Positions 17,452 to 26,037 of a DNA stretch of 64,000 nt are shown here, one piece after another (the first letter of the stretch is position 1; each line of letters opens with the position of its first letter). The stretch spans positions 62,001-126,000 of the forward strand of contig CP036290.1 in NCBI GenBank assembly GCA_007750655.1. Reading direction: 5' to 3'. Origin of the DNA: Rohdeia mirabilis (GTDB taxonomy: Bacteria; Planctomycetota; UBA1135; GCA-002686595). The notes below the pieces were generated by a model, which was given only the letters and a program-made list of their open reading frames with translations, did not search any database and was not told the origin of the DNA. Both the position numbers and the translations under genes were made by a program.

Positions 17452-18179
17452 CGACGCGCGGTGCGATCGATGCGAACGGCGACGGCGTCGAGATCGTTGC
17501 GGACGCGCACGCGTTGGCGCGGCGCGGCGCCGAACTCGTCGACGGGTGGGCCGCGGACGACGTGGCGCGCGCGGGCCGCTGCCGCATCGCGCTCGCCGGC
17601 GGGTCGACGCCGATCGCGCTCTATCGGCACTGGGCCGCGCACGCGACCGTCGCGGCGGACGCGCTCGAGCTGTGGTACGGCGACGAGCGCTGCGTACCGA
17701 GCGACCACACGGACTCCAATCACCGGGCCGCGCGCGAGGCGTTGCTCGATCCGCTCGGTGTGCCGGCTGCGAACGTGCACGTGGTCGACGGCGCGAGTCC
17801 CGACCACGCGGCGGCGGCGGCGCGCTATGCGTCGAGCCTGCCCGAGCGCTTCGACATCGTCCTGCTCGGCATGGGACCCGACGCCCACACGGCGTCGCTC
17901 TTCCCCGGCGATCGCGCTGCACTCGAAGAGCACGAACGCCGCGCTTTCCACGTGGTCGGCTCCAAACCGCCGCCCGATCGCATCACACTGAGCGCACCGG
18001 TCCTGGCGGGTGCGCGACGCGTGCTCGTGCTGGCGGCCGGTGCCGGCAAGGCACCTGCGATCGCGCGCGCGCTCGACCCCGGGACACGAGTGCTCGACGC
18101 ACCGGTCGCCATCGCGCGCGGACGCGGGTGGTTGCTCGACATGGACGCGGCCAGCGAACTTCCGACGCACGAACGATGA
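17448..18179 (+). CDS. pgl: 6-phosphogluconolactonase (DevB/Pgl family)
   Basis: 243 residues of the glucosamine-6-phosphate isomerase/6-phosphogluconolactonase fold. Visible are the phosphate-binding LAGGSTPIALY near residue 48, the WYGDERCVPSDHTDSNH segment, and LGMGPDAHTASLFPG. In the isomerase the corresponding motif is GxGxDGHxAF; here the DAHTASLFPG form is typical of the lactonase. It hydrolyses the lactone from Zwf to 6-phosphogluconate. It overlaps both neighbours by ATGA junctions, so translation of the three enzymes is coupled. Confidence 0.93.
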   Translation: MTTRGAIDANGDGVEIVADAHALARRGAELVDGWAADDVARAGRCRIALAGGSTPIALYRHWAAHATVAADALELWYGDERCVPSDHTDSNHRAAREALLDPLGVPAANVHVVDGASPDHAAAAARYASSLPERFDIVLLGMGPDAHTASLFPGDRAALEEHERRAFHVVGSKPPPDRITLSAPVLAGARRVLVLAAGAGKAPAIARALDPGTRVLDAPVAIARGRGWLLDMDAASELPTHER

Positions 18180-19609
18180 ACGACTCGACCTCGACTTCCA
18201 ACGGCTGCCTCGGACTCGTCGGCCTGGGCGTGATGGGCGGCAATCTGGCGCGCAACGCGGCCGAGAAGGGCGTGCGCGTCGTCGCGTACGAGCGCGATCC
18301 GGACATGCGCGCGCGCTTCGCGAAGAGCGAGCTCGGCGGCGCGGTCGAGCTGGTCGACGATCTCGAAGCGCTCGTCGCCGCGCTGCCCCGTCCGCGCGCG
18401 ATCCTCCTGATGGTCACGGCCGGCGACGCGGTCGATCAGGTCATCGCCGATCTGCGCCGCCACCTCGACGAGGGCGATGCGATCGCGGACGGCGGCAACT
18501 CGCTGTGGGCCGACACCGAGCGGCGCGCGAAGGCTCTGCTCGAGCGCGACCTGCACCTGCTCGGCATGGGCGTGTCGGGCGGTGCCGAGGGAGCGCGCCG
18601 CGGTCCGTGCATGATGCCCGGCGGCACCCGTCGCGCGTGGGAGGCGTTCCGCCCCGCGCTCGAACCGATGGCCGCGCGCACCGCGGACGGACCGTGCGTC
18701 GCGCACATGGGTCCCGGCGGTGCGGGCCACTTCGTGAAGATGGTCCACAACGGGATCGAGTACGGGCAGATGCAGCTCTTGGCCGAGGGCTACGAGTTGG
18801 CGCGGCGCGTCATGGGCGCGAGCAACGCCGCGACGGCCGAGCTGTTCGCGCGCTGGAACGCGGGCGCGCTCGATTCGTTCCTGGTCGAGATCAGCGCGAA
18901 GATCCTGACCGTCGACGATGCGGACGGCACGCCGTTGGTCGAGCACGTGCTGGACCGCGCCGAACAGAAGGGCACGGGCCGCTGGACGGTGATGAGTGCG
19001 CTCGAGGTCGGCATTCCGATCCCGACGATCGCGGCGGGCTTGGACGCGCGGTCGCTGTCGAGCCGTTTGGAGCTGCGCCAGCGTCTGGCGGCTCGCGTCG
19101 CTCCTTCCGGCACCGGAGCGGCAGCGAGTGTCACGGCCGACTTCGACGGCGACGCACTCGGCGGCGCGGTGCTGCTCGGCTTCGTCGCGAGCTTCGCGCA
19201 AGGCTTCGACCTGCTCGGCGCCTGGTCGACCGAGCGCCGCTGGAACCTGCCGTTCGCGACGATCGCGCGCATCTGGCAGGGCGGCTGCATCGTGCGCGCG
19301 CGTCTGCTCGAGACGTTGAAGGCCGGGTTCGAGCGCGGGGGTGGGTCCATCCACCTGTTCGAGGACGCCGCGGTGTTCGAGCTGATCGAGCGCCACCTCG
19401 GTGACCTGCGCCGCGTGGTCGCGAGTGCCGCCAAGAGTGGTGTCGCGGTCCCGGCTCTGTCCGCGAGCCTGTCCTACATCGATGCACTGAGGAGCGCGCG
19501 CCTGCCCACGAGCTTGGTACAGGCCCAGCGCGACGCGTTCGGGGCCCACGGTTTCCGACGCGTCGAGGATCCGACCGGCGCGCCGCAGCACGTGGATTGG
19601 TTGGGGTGA
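18176..19609 (+). CDS. gnd: 6-phosphogluconate dehydrogenase, decarboxylating
   Basis: 477 residues, the length of the long homodimeric form. The N-terminal NADP-binding motif GLGVMGGNLARNA starts near residue 16. GGNSLWADTERR and MGVSGGAEGARRGPCMMPGG form the substrate pocket, and HFVKMVHNGIEYGQMQ holds the catalytic Lys and adjacent His-Asn. It oxidatively decarboxylates 6-phosphogluconate to ribulose 5-phosphate with NADPH formation. It is the last gene of zwf-pgl-gnd; its ATG overlaps the pgl stop. A 335-bp stretch without a recognisable gene follows. Confidence 0.96.
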   Translation: MNDSTSTSNGCLGLVGLGVMGGNLARNAAEKGVRVVAYERDPDMRARFAKSELGGAVELVDDLEALVAALPRPRAILLMVTAGDAVDQVIADLRRHLDEGDAIADGGNSLWADTERRAKALLERDLHLLGMGVSGGAEGARRGPCMMPGGTRRAWEAFRPALEPMAARTADGPCVAHMGPGGAGHFVKMVHNGIEYGQMQLLAEGYELARRVMGASNAATAELFARWNAGALDSFLVEISAKILTVDDADGTPLVEHVLDRAEQKGTGRWTVMSALEVGIPIPTIAAGLDARSLSSRLELRQRLAARVAPSGTGAAASVTADFDGDALGGAVLLGFVASFAQGFDLLGAWSTERRWNLPFATIARIWQGGCIVRARLLETLKAGFERGGGSIHLFEDAAVFELIERHLGDLRRVVASAAKSGVAVPALSASLSYIDALRSARLPTSLVQAQRDAFGAHGFRRVEDPTGAPQHVDWLG

Positions 19610-19944
19610 CGCCGAGAGCGGCAGGTGCACCGAGGGTCCGTGGCAACCTTCGACCCAGGCCCACGACTTCCTTGGTTCAGTGAGTTGGTCCAGCAGGTGC
19701 CGGAGCGGGTTCGTGATGACGGTCGGGTTGCTGCTGTGGAGCCACCCGCACGCCGGATCGGAGCGCGCGGCGTCGAAGCGATCGAGCCAGTCACGGGCGT
19801 CGTTGCGTGCTGGTCTGACGTTCCTGCCGCGCACACGGCAGCCGCCGGCCGTCGGGCGACTTGCGCGGGCCGACGACCTCCCCTCCAGCCCCGGGATAGG
19901 TTTCGGATGACGTGGAATCCCCGCCCGGGGGCCGCGTCCTCCGC
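19610..19944. other. intergenic stretch without a recognised gene
   Basis: 335 bp between gnd and the FG-GAP gene. Short open frames exist on both strands but none has a recognisable motif, a plausible start signal or neighbour-like codon pattern. It probably holds the gnd terminator and the promoter of the next gene, but I cannot place either. Confidence 0.5.
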
Positions 19945-21612
19945 ATGACCTTCCACCTTCGACCCCAGCACGCGCTCTCGGCCCTCCTCGTGGCTCTCGC
20001 GACCGCGCTCGCGGCACCCCTCGCCCACTCCCAGGGCGCAGCGGCGGGGCCGGATCAGCGGTTCGCGCCGGCCACGTCGGGCATCCAGGCACGTTTCGGG
20101 CACGCGCTGGACGGTGCCGGCGACCGGGCCCTGGTCGGAGCGATCGGGGACGGCGAGCTCGGCACGGACGCCGGAGCCGCGCACGTGTTCGAGCGCAGCG
20201 GGGCCGGCGCGACGTGGCTCGAGGCCGGCAAGTTGCTCGCGAGCGACGGCGAAGCGGGCGACGAATTCGGCTACGACGTGGCCCTCGAAGGCGACCGCGC
20301 GCTGGTCGGAGCACACGGCTGGGACGGTGCAGGCGTCGTGGACGCGGGCGCGGCCTACGTCTTCGAGCGCCAGGCGGACGGCGTTTGGCTCGAAATGGCC
20401 CGCTTGGAATCACCGGTGCCCGCACCCTTCGCCCACCTCGGATGGTCGGTCGATCTCGAGGGCGATCGCGCCTTGGTGGGCGCCGTGTCGGACTCCGGCG
20501 CGGGCGTGTTCGCCGGCGCCGCGCACCTGTTCGAGCGGCAGGGCGACGGCAGCTGGTCGCACGTGGCCGTTCTGACGGACCCCGACGCCCAGTTCGGCGA
20601 CTCGCTCGGACACACGGTCGCGCTGAACGGCGACTCGGCCTTCGTCGGTGCGCTCCTGGACGACGACGCGGGCGACTCAGCCGGCGCGGTCCACGTGTTC
20701 GAGCGCGCCGCCGACGGGACCTGGAACCACACCGACCGATTGACCGCGTCGGACGCGACCGCCAGTGCGCGCTTCGGTCAATCGCTCGCGGTGAACGGCG
20801 ACACGCTGGTCGTCGGAACCTGGATCAACGACGGCGCCGACCCCGGACGCGCGTACCTGTTCGAGCGCGACCCGAGCGGGGCCTGGCTCGAGGCGCAGCG
20901 ATTGACCGGCATCGCGGGCAGCGACTTCTTCGGCTTCGGCGTCGCGGCGGATCTCGTCGGCGACCTGTGCGTCATCGGTACGCGCCGCATCAGCTTCGGC
21001 GCCTCCGGTCCGGGGATGGTGCGCTGCTACGAGCGACGTTCCGACGGCCAGTGGCACTGGGTCGCGGACGTGGCGCCGAGCAGTCAGGACAGTTTCGGTC
21101 GCTTCGGCGCTGCGACGGCGGTCATCGGGCCGGACGAGTTCCTGACCGGAGCCTGGGCCGCCACGACGCCCACCGGCCAGCTCTCGGGCGCGGCCTACTC
21201 GACCCGCATCGGACAGCTGATGCGCACACGTCCAGAGGTCAGCATCGACGACGCGGGGACCACGGATCTGGTGCTGTTCGCGGGTCCCGAGCGCGCCGGA
21301 TCGATCTACTTCGTCGTCGGCTCCTACACCGGAACGTCGCTCGGCTTCGAGGTGGACGGCGTCACGCTGCCGATCGATCGCGACAGCTACACGGACCAGT
21401 GCGTGTTCGACTACAACGGCGCGATCCTCACGAACAACCTCGGGTTGCTGGACGGGGACGGCACCGCGGTCGTGCACTTCCGGCTCCCGAAGGGGCTCGA
21501 TCCGGCGCTCGCGGGCGTGCGCATCTGGCACGCCGCGGTCGTGATCAGCCCGCCGGTCTTCTGGCCGCCAGCCCTGGTCACCGAGCCGATCGACGTGGCA
21601 TTGGTGCCCTGA
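19945..21612 (+). CDS. secreted seven-repeat FG-GAP beta-propeller protein
   Basis: 555 residues with a classic signal peptide (LLVALATALAAPLAHSQG). Residues about 50-430 contain seven FG-GAP blades, each with an FG-type opening, a GDRALVGA-like strand and a GAAHVFER strand. Openings include ARFGHALDGAGDRA, DEFGYDVALEGDRA, AHLGWSVDLEGDRA and GRFGAATAVIGPDEF. Seven repeats make one closed propeller. The C-terminal 120 residues form a separate beta domain with LGFEVDGVTLPI and LDPALAGVRIWHAAVV, of the same style as the N-terminal domain of the 60828 protein. These are probably surface or extracellular adhesion-type proteins; no catalytic motif is seen. The ATG at 19945 is chosen because the signal peptide starts there. 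Confidence 0.8.
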   Translation: MTFHLRPQHALSALLVALATALAAPLAHSQGAAAGPDQRFAPATSGIQARFGHALDGAGDRALVGAIGDGELGTDAGAAHVFERSGAGATWLEAGKLLASDGEAGDEFGYDVALEGDRALVGAHGWDGAGVVDAGAAYVFERQADGVWLEMARLESPVPAPFAHLGWSVDLEGDRALVGAVSDSGAGVFAGAAHLFERQGDGSWSHVAVLTDPDAQFGDSLGHTVALNGDSAFVGALLDDDAGDSAGAVHVFERAADGTWNHTDRLTASDATASARFGQSLAVNGDTLVVGTWINDGADPGRAYLFERDPSGAWLEAQRLTGIAGSDFFGFGVAADLVGDLCVIGTRRISFGASGPGMVRCYERRSDGQWHWVADVAPSSQDSFGRFGAATAVIGPDEFLTGAWAATTPTGQLSGAAYSTRIGQLMRTRPEVSIDDAGTTDLVLFAGPERAGSIYFVVGSYTGTSLGFEVDGVTLPIDRDSYTDQCVFDYNGAILTNNLGLLDGDGTAVVHFRLPKGLDPALAGVRIWHAAVVISPPVFWPPALVTEPIDVALVP

Positions 21613-21630
21613 TCGGCGTTGGTTTCGGGC

Positions 21631-21681
21631 GTTGGTGTCGCACACGGGGCGGAGATCTTCCGATCGGTGTGCGACACCAAC
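21631..21681 (+). terminator. hairpin 18 nt after the FG-GAP gene stop
   Basis: A perfect 15-bp inverted repeat, GTTGGTGTCGCACAC at 21631-21645 and its complement at 21667-21681, surrounds a 21-nt loop. It has no U-tract. Its position just after a stop suggests transcript termination or 3'-end protection. It shares the GGTGTCGCACAC core with family 1 and family 3 elements. Confidence 0.55.
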
Positions 21682-21704
21682 CGACGGGCGCCGAGGTCGG
21701 TCCC

Positions 21705-22065
21705 GAGTCCCGGTCGCCGCGCAGCGTGTGGCGTCCAGCGCCAGCGCGACCCACGTCCCCGCACGCGAGCCCCCCGGATCGTTTGCGGTACTTTCCTGTG
21801 GGGAACTCTCGATCGGTGTCGCACACCGGTGGAGAAATCGACGACCGGTGTGCGACACCGCGATCGGGTGGAGAAGTCGACGACCGGTGTGCGACACCGC
21901 GATCGGAGTCCCGGTCGCCGTTCAGCGTGTGGCGTCCAGCGCCAGCGCGACCCACGTCCCCGCACGCGAGCCCCCCGGATCGTGTGCGGTACTTTCCTGT
22001 GGGGAACTCTCGATCGGTGTCGCACACCGGTGGAGAGATCGACGACCGGTGTGCGAGACCGCGAC
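21705..22065. repeat. family 3 palindromic repeat: two 160-bp direct copies plus a 39-bp tandem unit
   Basis: A block of about 160 bp at 21705-21864 recurs almost unchanged at 21906-22065 (offset 201). Each block ends in a hairpin with stem CGGTGTCGCACACCGGT (first copy 21814-21830, partner 21844-21860) and a 13-nt loop. Between the blocks a 39-bp piece holding the right half of the hairpin is repeated once more (21867-21905). The blocks contain GCGGTACTTTCC, which resembles the CGGTACTTCTTTC part of family 1 arms, so the families may be related. Together with the hairpin at 21631 the repeats fill most of the 564-bp gap before 22177. Confidence 0.8.
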
Positions 22066-22176
22066 CGTTCAGGCCGGGTGCGGTTCACTCTCGAAAGAAG
22101 GCTCCGAACTGTGAGTCGGGCCGCCGGACCTCAGGTCTCCTGAGAATTCGGCCGATCAGCACGGCGAGACCGAACC

Positions 22177-22704
22177 ATGTCGAGCCAACGCCCCTCGCAC
22201 CGACCTTCCGCGTCCGCCCAACGCGGTCCCCAACCTCCCGGCCCGCTCCAGGCGCCGCGACCGCCGCAACACGCCGGATCCCTGTGGCCGCGCGACCTTC
22301 TGGCCGTGGCGCTCGAGGTGCCGCAGTCGGTGCTCGAGCTCCAGGCCGCTCACTTGCGCCAACTGGTCGGTGAAGCGCTGATCGTCAGCGTGCGTTCGAC
22401 CGTCGATGCGGTCAGCGGCGTCGCGACCCACCGCTTCACCCTGTCGATCCGAGCGCTCGAGGGCTTCGACTTCGAGCTGCTGCGGCTCACGCATCCACTC
22501 TCACGGGTCTATCCCGTCGGCCTGCGTTGCGACGCGCTCGGAGTCGACGTCGGGTTCGACGACTCGCAGGCGCTGCAGAGTGTCGAGGCACTCGAAGGCA
22601 TGCTGCACCGAGTGTTCTCGTCGCGCGAAGTTCGCGACTCGGTGTGCTCGCTGCACGCACAGGCCGTCGTGGAAGCCGCGCGCGAGAAGAAGAAGAGCGA
22701 CTGA
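22177..22704 (+). CDS. hypothetical protein
   Basis: 175 residues, not recognised. The first 35 residues are Pro/Arg/Ser-rich and probably disordered. The remainder is a compact mixed fold (DLLAVALEVPQSVLELQ, then HRFTLSIRALEGFDFEL) ending in a charged helix REKKKSD. There is no signal peptide or membrane segment. It lies 100 bp upstream of a DUF900 hydrolase gene on the same strand and follows the family 3 repeat block, which may separate it from upstream transcription. Codon usage matches the genome. Confidence 0.6.
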   Translation: MSSQRPSHRPSASAQRGPQPPGPLQAPRPPQHAGSLWPRDLLAVALEVPQSVLELQAAHLRQLVGEALIVSVRSTVDAVSGVATHRFTLSIRALEGFDFELLRLTHPLSRVYPVGLRCDALGVDVGFDDSQALQSVEALEGMLHRVFSSREVRDSVCSLHAQAVVEAAREKKKSD

Positions 22705-22804
22705 CTCGTCGAGCCGGTCGTCCACCGTGGCGATCTGGCTACGCTCTCCCTCCGGGCGCGCTCACCTGGGCGCGCCGCTCGCACTTCACGTCAGGAGAGA
22801 GACG

Positions 22805-23875
22805 ATGTATCTGGTCACCAATCGCGAGCTCGACCCGTCGCGCCGCGGTCTCGCCATCTTCGGCGACACGCCGAACCACAAAGGCCCGAACGAGCTGCGT
22901 CTGGTCGAAGTGACGCGCTCCGGAAAGTCGTACCGCACCCACGTCGTCGAGGATCGCGTCGACGACCCGGCCGAGAAGATCAAGCTCGGTTTCGCGCCCG
23001 ACGAGGACGTCTTCGGGAGCGCGTTGGTGGCGCACCGCGTGATCGATCGCGCTCGCAAGGCGAAGCGCAACGTTCTGTTCTTCGTGCACGGCTTCAACAA
23101 CGACGTCAAAGCAGTCGTCGAGCGCGCAGAGGTCCTACAGCGAACGTACGGCGTCGACGTTCTCGCCTTCAGTTGGCCGGCGAACGGAGGCGGAGCACGC
23201 GGCGTCCTTGACTACAAGAGCGACAAGCGCGACGCGCGCGCATCGACGGGGGCACTGGACCGCGTGCTCGCGAAGATGGCCGACTATCTCGAGTTCTACA
23301 ACGAGAAGCACCGCGACGCGGCTTGGACGGCGGCCGCCGCGAAGTTCCCGGAGAACGCCGAAGCGCGCGACGCTTGGTTCGCGCGCGCGCTCGAGGCCAA
23401 TTGCAAGTTCACGGTCAACGCTCTGTTCCACAGCATGGGCAACTACCTGCTCAAACAGCTCCTGAAGTCGACCTCGAGCGAAGGCAACCGCCTGATCTTC
23501 GACAACGTCGTGCTGGCGGCGCCCGACACGAACGCGCTCGACCACGATCTGTGGGTCGATCGCATCAAAGCACGCAATCGAATCTACATCGCGATCAACG
23601 AACGTGACTACGCGCTCGCGGCTTCACGCATGAAGGCGGGTCAGGAACAGCTTGCGCGCCTCGGACACTGCGTGCACGGACTCGATGCTCCGAGCGCGAC
23701 CTACGTCGACTTCACGGGGGCGGCGCGGGTCGCTCGCAGCCACGGCTACTTCGCCGACGACGCTGTGAAGCGCAACGAGCGCGTGCGCGGCTTCTTCCAG
23801 AGGGCGTTCAACGGCCAGGTGGCGGAGACGTCGCTGCGCTACGAGATCGACCGCAATCTCTACCGCGTGCGCTGA
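22805..23875 (+). CDS. alpha/beta hydrolase of the DUF900 type
   Basis: 356 residues. VLFFVHGFNNDVKAVVERAE (oxyanion-hole strand and HGF loop), DVLAFSWPANG and the nucleophile elbow LFHSMGNYLLKQLL (Ser in H-S-M-G-N) are the signatures of DUF900 hydrolases. VLAAPDTNALDHD supplies the likely acid region. A C-terminal His-containing segment (ARSHGYFADD) may supply the catalytic His. No secretion signal is present, so it is probably cytosolic. Substrate unknown, most likely an ester or lipid. A good ribosome-binding site (AGGAGAG) precedes the ATG at 22805, unusual for this window. Confidence 0.8.
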   Translation: MYLVTNRELDPSRRGLAIFGDTPNHKGPNELRLVEVTRSGKSYRTHVVEDRVDDPAEKIKLGFAPDEDVFGSALVAHRVIDRARKAKRNVLFFVHGFNNDVKAVVERAEVLQRTYGVDVLAFSWPANGGGARGVLDYKSDKRDARASTGALDRVLAKMADYLEFYNEKHRDAAWTAAAAKFPENAEARDAWFARALEANCKFTVNALFHSMGNYLLKQLLKSTSSEGNRLIFDNVVLAAPDTNALDHDLWVDRIKARNRIYIAINERDYALAASRMKAGQEQLARLGHCVHGLDAPSATYVDFTGAARVARSHGYFADDAVKRNERVRGFFQRAFNGQVAETSLRYEIDRNLYRVR

Positions 23876-23915
23876 GTTCCTCGACGGGGCGTGCGCGGTT
23901 CGAAGTGCGCGCCCG

Positions 23916-24632
23916 TCACGACGTGAGGTCGTCGAGCAAGCGGCGCAGTTCCGCGACTTCGGACTCGAGGGCGGCGACGCGTGCGGGGAGGTCGGGCGCC
24001 GGGGTGGCGGCGACCGCTGCAGCCTGTGTCGGCACCGCCACGTGCGGCCGCTCGATCGGCAACGCGCCCTCCGCGATCGACGTGCGCCCCGGACCCGCAC
24101 TGCCCGCTTCGTCGGCCCGGTGCGCCACTTCCTGACCCGGCGCCGCGGCGACGATCTGGTCCCAGCGCGCCGCCCGCGTTCCGGGCAGGGGTTCGAGGCG
24201 CTGCACGAACCCGCGCGCGCGCAATGAATCGAGCACGGCGTCGAGCTCCGGCAGCGTCTCGATCTTCGTCATGCGCGACGCGCGCCCGCGCAGCTCGCCC
24301 GGCTGTTGGGCGCCGCGCAGCATGAGCTCGGCCAGAACGGCGAGTTCTTGCGCGGACAGGCCCCAAGTGCTGCCGGCGATGTGCTTGTACTTCTCGACGC
24401 GCGCGCCGGACGTGTGCGACGTGGAGATGAGGCTCTTGCGACGCAGGCGCTCGATGCCGGAGGTGATCTCGCTCGACGTCAGCGTCGTCTGCGGGTCGCG
24501 GTTCGATTTCTGGTTCGCGCCGTTCTGCAGCGCGTTGAGCGTCAACGGATAGGCGTCGGGCGTTGTGGTCTCCTTCTCGATCAGAACTCCGAGGAGGCGG
24601 GCTTCGATGGCGTCGATCGCGAGAGCGGGCAT
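23916..24632 (-). CDS. YceH-like protein (DUF480)
   Basis: 238 residues from the ATG at 24632, just before the conserved IEARLLGVLIEKE. Two winged-helix-like modules follow: TTPDAYPLTLNALQNGANQKSNRDP and LSAQELAVLAELMLRGAQQPGELRGR, the DUF480 signatures. The C-terminal 70 residues are Ala/Pro-rich and end in a coiled-coil (VAALESEVAELRRLLDDL), also family-typical. The fold suggests DNA or RNA binding, but no function is established. It is convergent with the DUF900 gene (40 bp) and divergent from the VOC gene. Confidence 0.88.
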   Translation of the reverse strand: MPALAIDAIEARLLGVLIEKETTTPDAYPLTLNALQNGANQKSNRDPQTTLTSSEITSGIERLRRKSLISTSHTSGARVEKYKHIAGSTWGLSAQELAVLAELMLRGAQQPGELRGRASRMTKIETLPELDAVLDSLRARGFVQRLEPLPGTRAARWDQIVAAAPGQEVAHRADEAGSAGPGRTSIAEGALPIERPHVAVPTQAAAVAATPAPDLPARVAALESEVAELRRLLDDLTS

Positions 24633-24765
24633 GGCGGGCGGAGCTGGGGTGGCAGGAGCGTGCGTCGCAGAGTTCGGGCGCGGCGGAACGGGCACGTCCG
24701 CGGCCGAGCCACTACCATGCCACGCACGCTGCGTTTCGCGACGCGCGTCCCACCTCGCTCCAGCC

Positions 24766-25122
24766 ATGCTCGACCACGTCGTCCTCCAGGTCTCCGACGC
24801 CGCCCGCTCGCGCGCCTTCTACGAACGGGCTCTCGCGCCGCTCGGCTACGCGGTCCAGACGGAGTTCCCCGGCTTCGTCGGGTTCGGAACCGATCGGCCG
24901 GTGTTCTGGATCGCCCAGCGCGGCGTCACCAGCACCGAGGTCCACGTGGCCCTGCGCGCCGCGGACCGCGCGACCGTCGACGCCTTCCACGCCGCCGCGC
25001 TCGCAGCCGGCGGACGCTCGAACGGCGAGCCCGGCGAACGCCCCCACTACCACCCGGGCTACTACGGCGCGTTCGTGCTGGACCCCGACGGAAACAACAT
25101 CGAAGCGGTCGTCTACGGCTGA
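24766..25122 (+). CDS. VOC-family protein (glyoxalase/dioxygenase superfamily)
   Basis: 118 residues making one vicinal-oxygen-chelate module pair. MLDHVVLQVSDAARSRAFYE has the first metal-ligand His and the helix of a VOC unit. The second half contains HVALRAADRATVDAFHAAAL and the closing FVLDPDGNNIEAVVYG with the metal-ligand Glu. VOC proteins are diverse, including lyases, dioxygenases and antibiotic-resistance proteins; the substrate cannot be told. The ATG at 24766 begins at the conserved LDHV. Element B starts 5 nt after the stop. Confidence 0.88.
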   Translation: MLDHVVLQVSDAARSRAFYERALAPLGYAVQTEFPGFVGFGTDRPVFWIAQRGVTSTEVHVALRAADRATVDAFHAAALAAGGRSNGEPGERPHYHPGYYGAFVLDPDGNNIEAVVYG

Positions 25123-25127
25123 TTCCG

Positions 25128-25354
25128 CCGTACGGTGTCGCACACCACTGTGGTGGTCGACCAGACAGAAGTACCGGAGCAATCCGATCGCCCGGTGCAC
25201 TTCTCCGGTGGCGTCGATCGCGTGGAGACGCACGGCGGTGTCTCGACGACGAACGAACGCGGGCCGCACCCTGTGACCGAGCCGCGGCGGTCGAGCGTGG
25301 ACTCCTCCGGTACTCTGACGCGGTCGACCGCCGCGGTGGTGTGCGACGCCGTAC
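25128..25354. repeat. palindromic intergenic element, family 1, copy B (degenerate right arm)
   Basis: The left arm (25128-25182) is intact: CCGTACGGTGTCGCACACCA, inner CCAC-TGTG-GTGG, GGTCGACC, and TACCGGAGCAAT. The right arm (25302-25354) has drifted: CTCCGGTACTCTGACG replaces the usual CTCCGGTACTTC form and GCGACGCCGTAC replaces GCGACACCGTAC. It follows the VOC stop by 5 nt and ends 35 nt before the next start. It shows what an ageing copy looks like. Confidence 0.8.
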
Positions 25355-25389
25355 TCCCGCACGCACCAGCGCAACCTTCCCCTTGCACC

Positions 25390-25803
25390 ATGGCTCACAA
25401 GCAGACCTACCTCTTCGCGCGCAAGCCGGGGCTCGAGTCTCGGCTCGACTCGCTCGCCCGTTTCGTCAAGATCCTGGCGGTCCTCATCACCGTCTACGTG
25501 CTCGGGGTCAGCTGGGATGAGTGGTTGCCGGCCTCGGCGCGCGTGATGCTGGTGATCAACGTCGTCGCGGGGCTGCTCTTCGCCTGGATCTTCGCCGCGA
25601 TCCTCAATCTGCTCGCCGAACACCTGCGCCTGCGCCGCAGCGAACTGGAACTCGAGTACGACGGCGATCTCGAGCGCGAGGCCGAGTACCGCTCGCGCTG
25701 CTCGGAGTGCGCCAGGCCGATCTTCAACACCGATGCGCGCTGCACCAACTGCGGCGCCGTCTTCGACGAGATCGAGCCGCCCGCGGGGTCCGACGCGTCC
25801 TGA
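25390..25803 (+). CDS. small membrane protein with C-terminal zinc ribbon
   Basis: 137 residues. Two membrane helices (about 28-45 and 55-78) are followed by an acidic/arginine helix (RLRRSELELEYDGDLEREAEY) and a zinc ribbon, CSECARPIF then CTNCGAVF, near the C-terminus. The zinc ribbon would face the cytosol if the short N-terminus is inside. No named family. The stop codon touches element C directly, so the palindrome may be its terminator. Function unknown. Confidence 0.7.
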   Translation: MAHKQTYLFARKPGLESRLDSLARFVKILAVLITVYVLGVSWDEWLPASARVMLVINVVAGLLFAWIFAAILNLLAEHLRLRRSELELEYDGDLEREAEYRSRCSECARPIFNTDARCTNCGAVFDEIEPPAGSDAS

Positions 25804-26033
25804 CCGTACGGTGTCGCACACCACTGCGGTGGTCGACCAGAAAGAAATACCGCAGCAATTCGCCGGCTCGGTGCGGGTTTCCGGTGGAGCGAGGCGACCG
25901 CGAACGCGCGGTATTCGCACACGAGCCGAGCGATCGGGACACGTGCCAGTGTCCGTGACCGGGCAGGTCGGGCTCGGATTGCTGCGGTACTTCTTTCTGG
26001 TCGACCACCGCAGTGGTGTGCGACACCGTACGG
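25804..26033. repeat. palindromic intergenic element, family 1, copy C (between convergent genes)
   Basis: Arms at 25804-25859 and 25978-26033 fill the gap between two convergent genes almost exactly: 0 nt after the left stop and 4 nt before the right stop. Both arms read AGAAAGAA and CCGCAGCAAT (G in place of the C seen in other copies is mirrored by its complement), differing at one site only. The interior is 118 nt and shares no obvious sequence with the interiors of the other copies. The placement fits a bidirectional terminator. Confidence 0.9.
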
Positions 26034-26037
26034 CCGG

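Noticed and set aside
19610..19944. Possible transposase or small gene between gnd and the FG-GAP gene
   Set aside because: Short frames on both strands show no motif or start signal that I could defend.
21601..22176. Extension of the FG-GAP frame or new ORFs over the family 3 repeats
   Set aside because: The frames are made by repetition of the palindromes and would differ with copy number.
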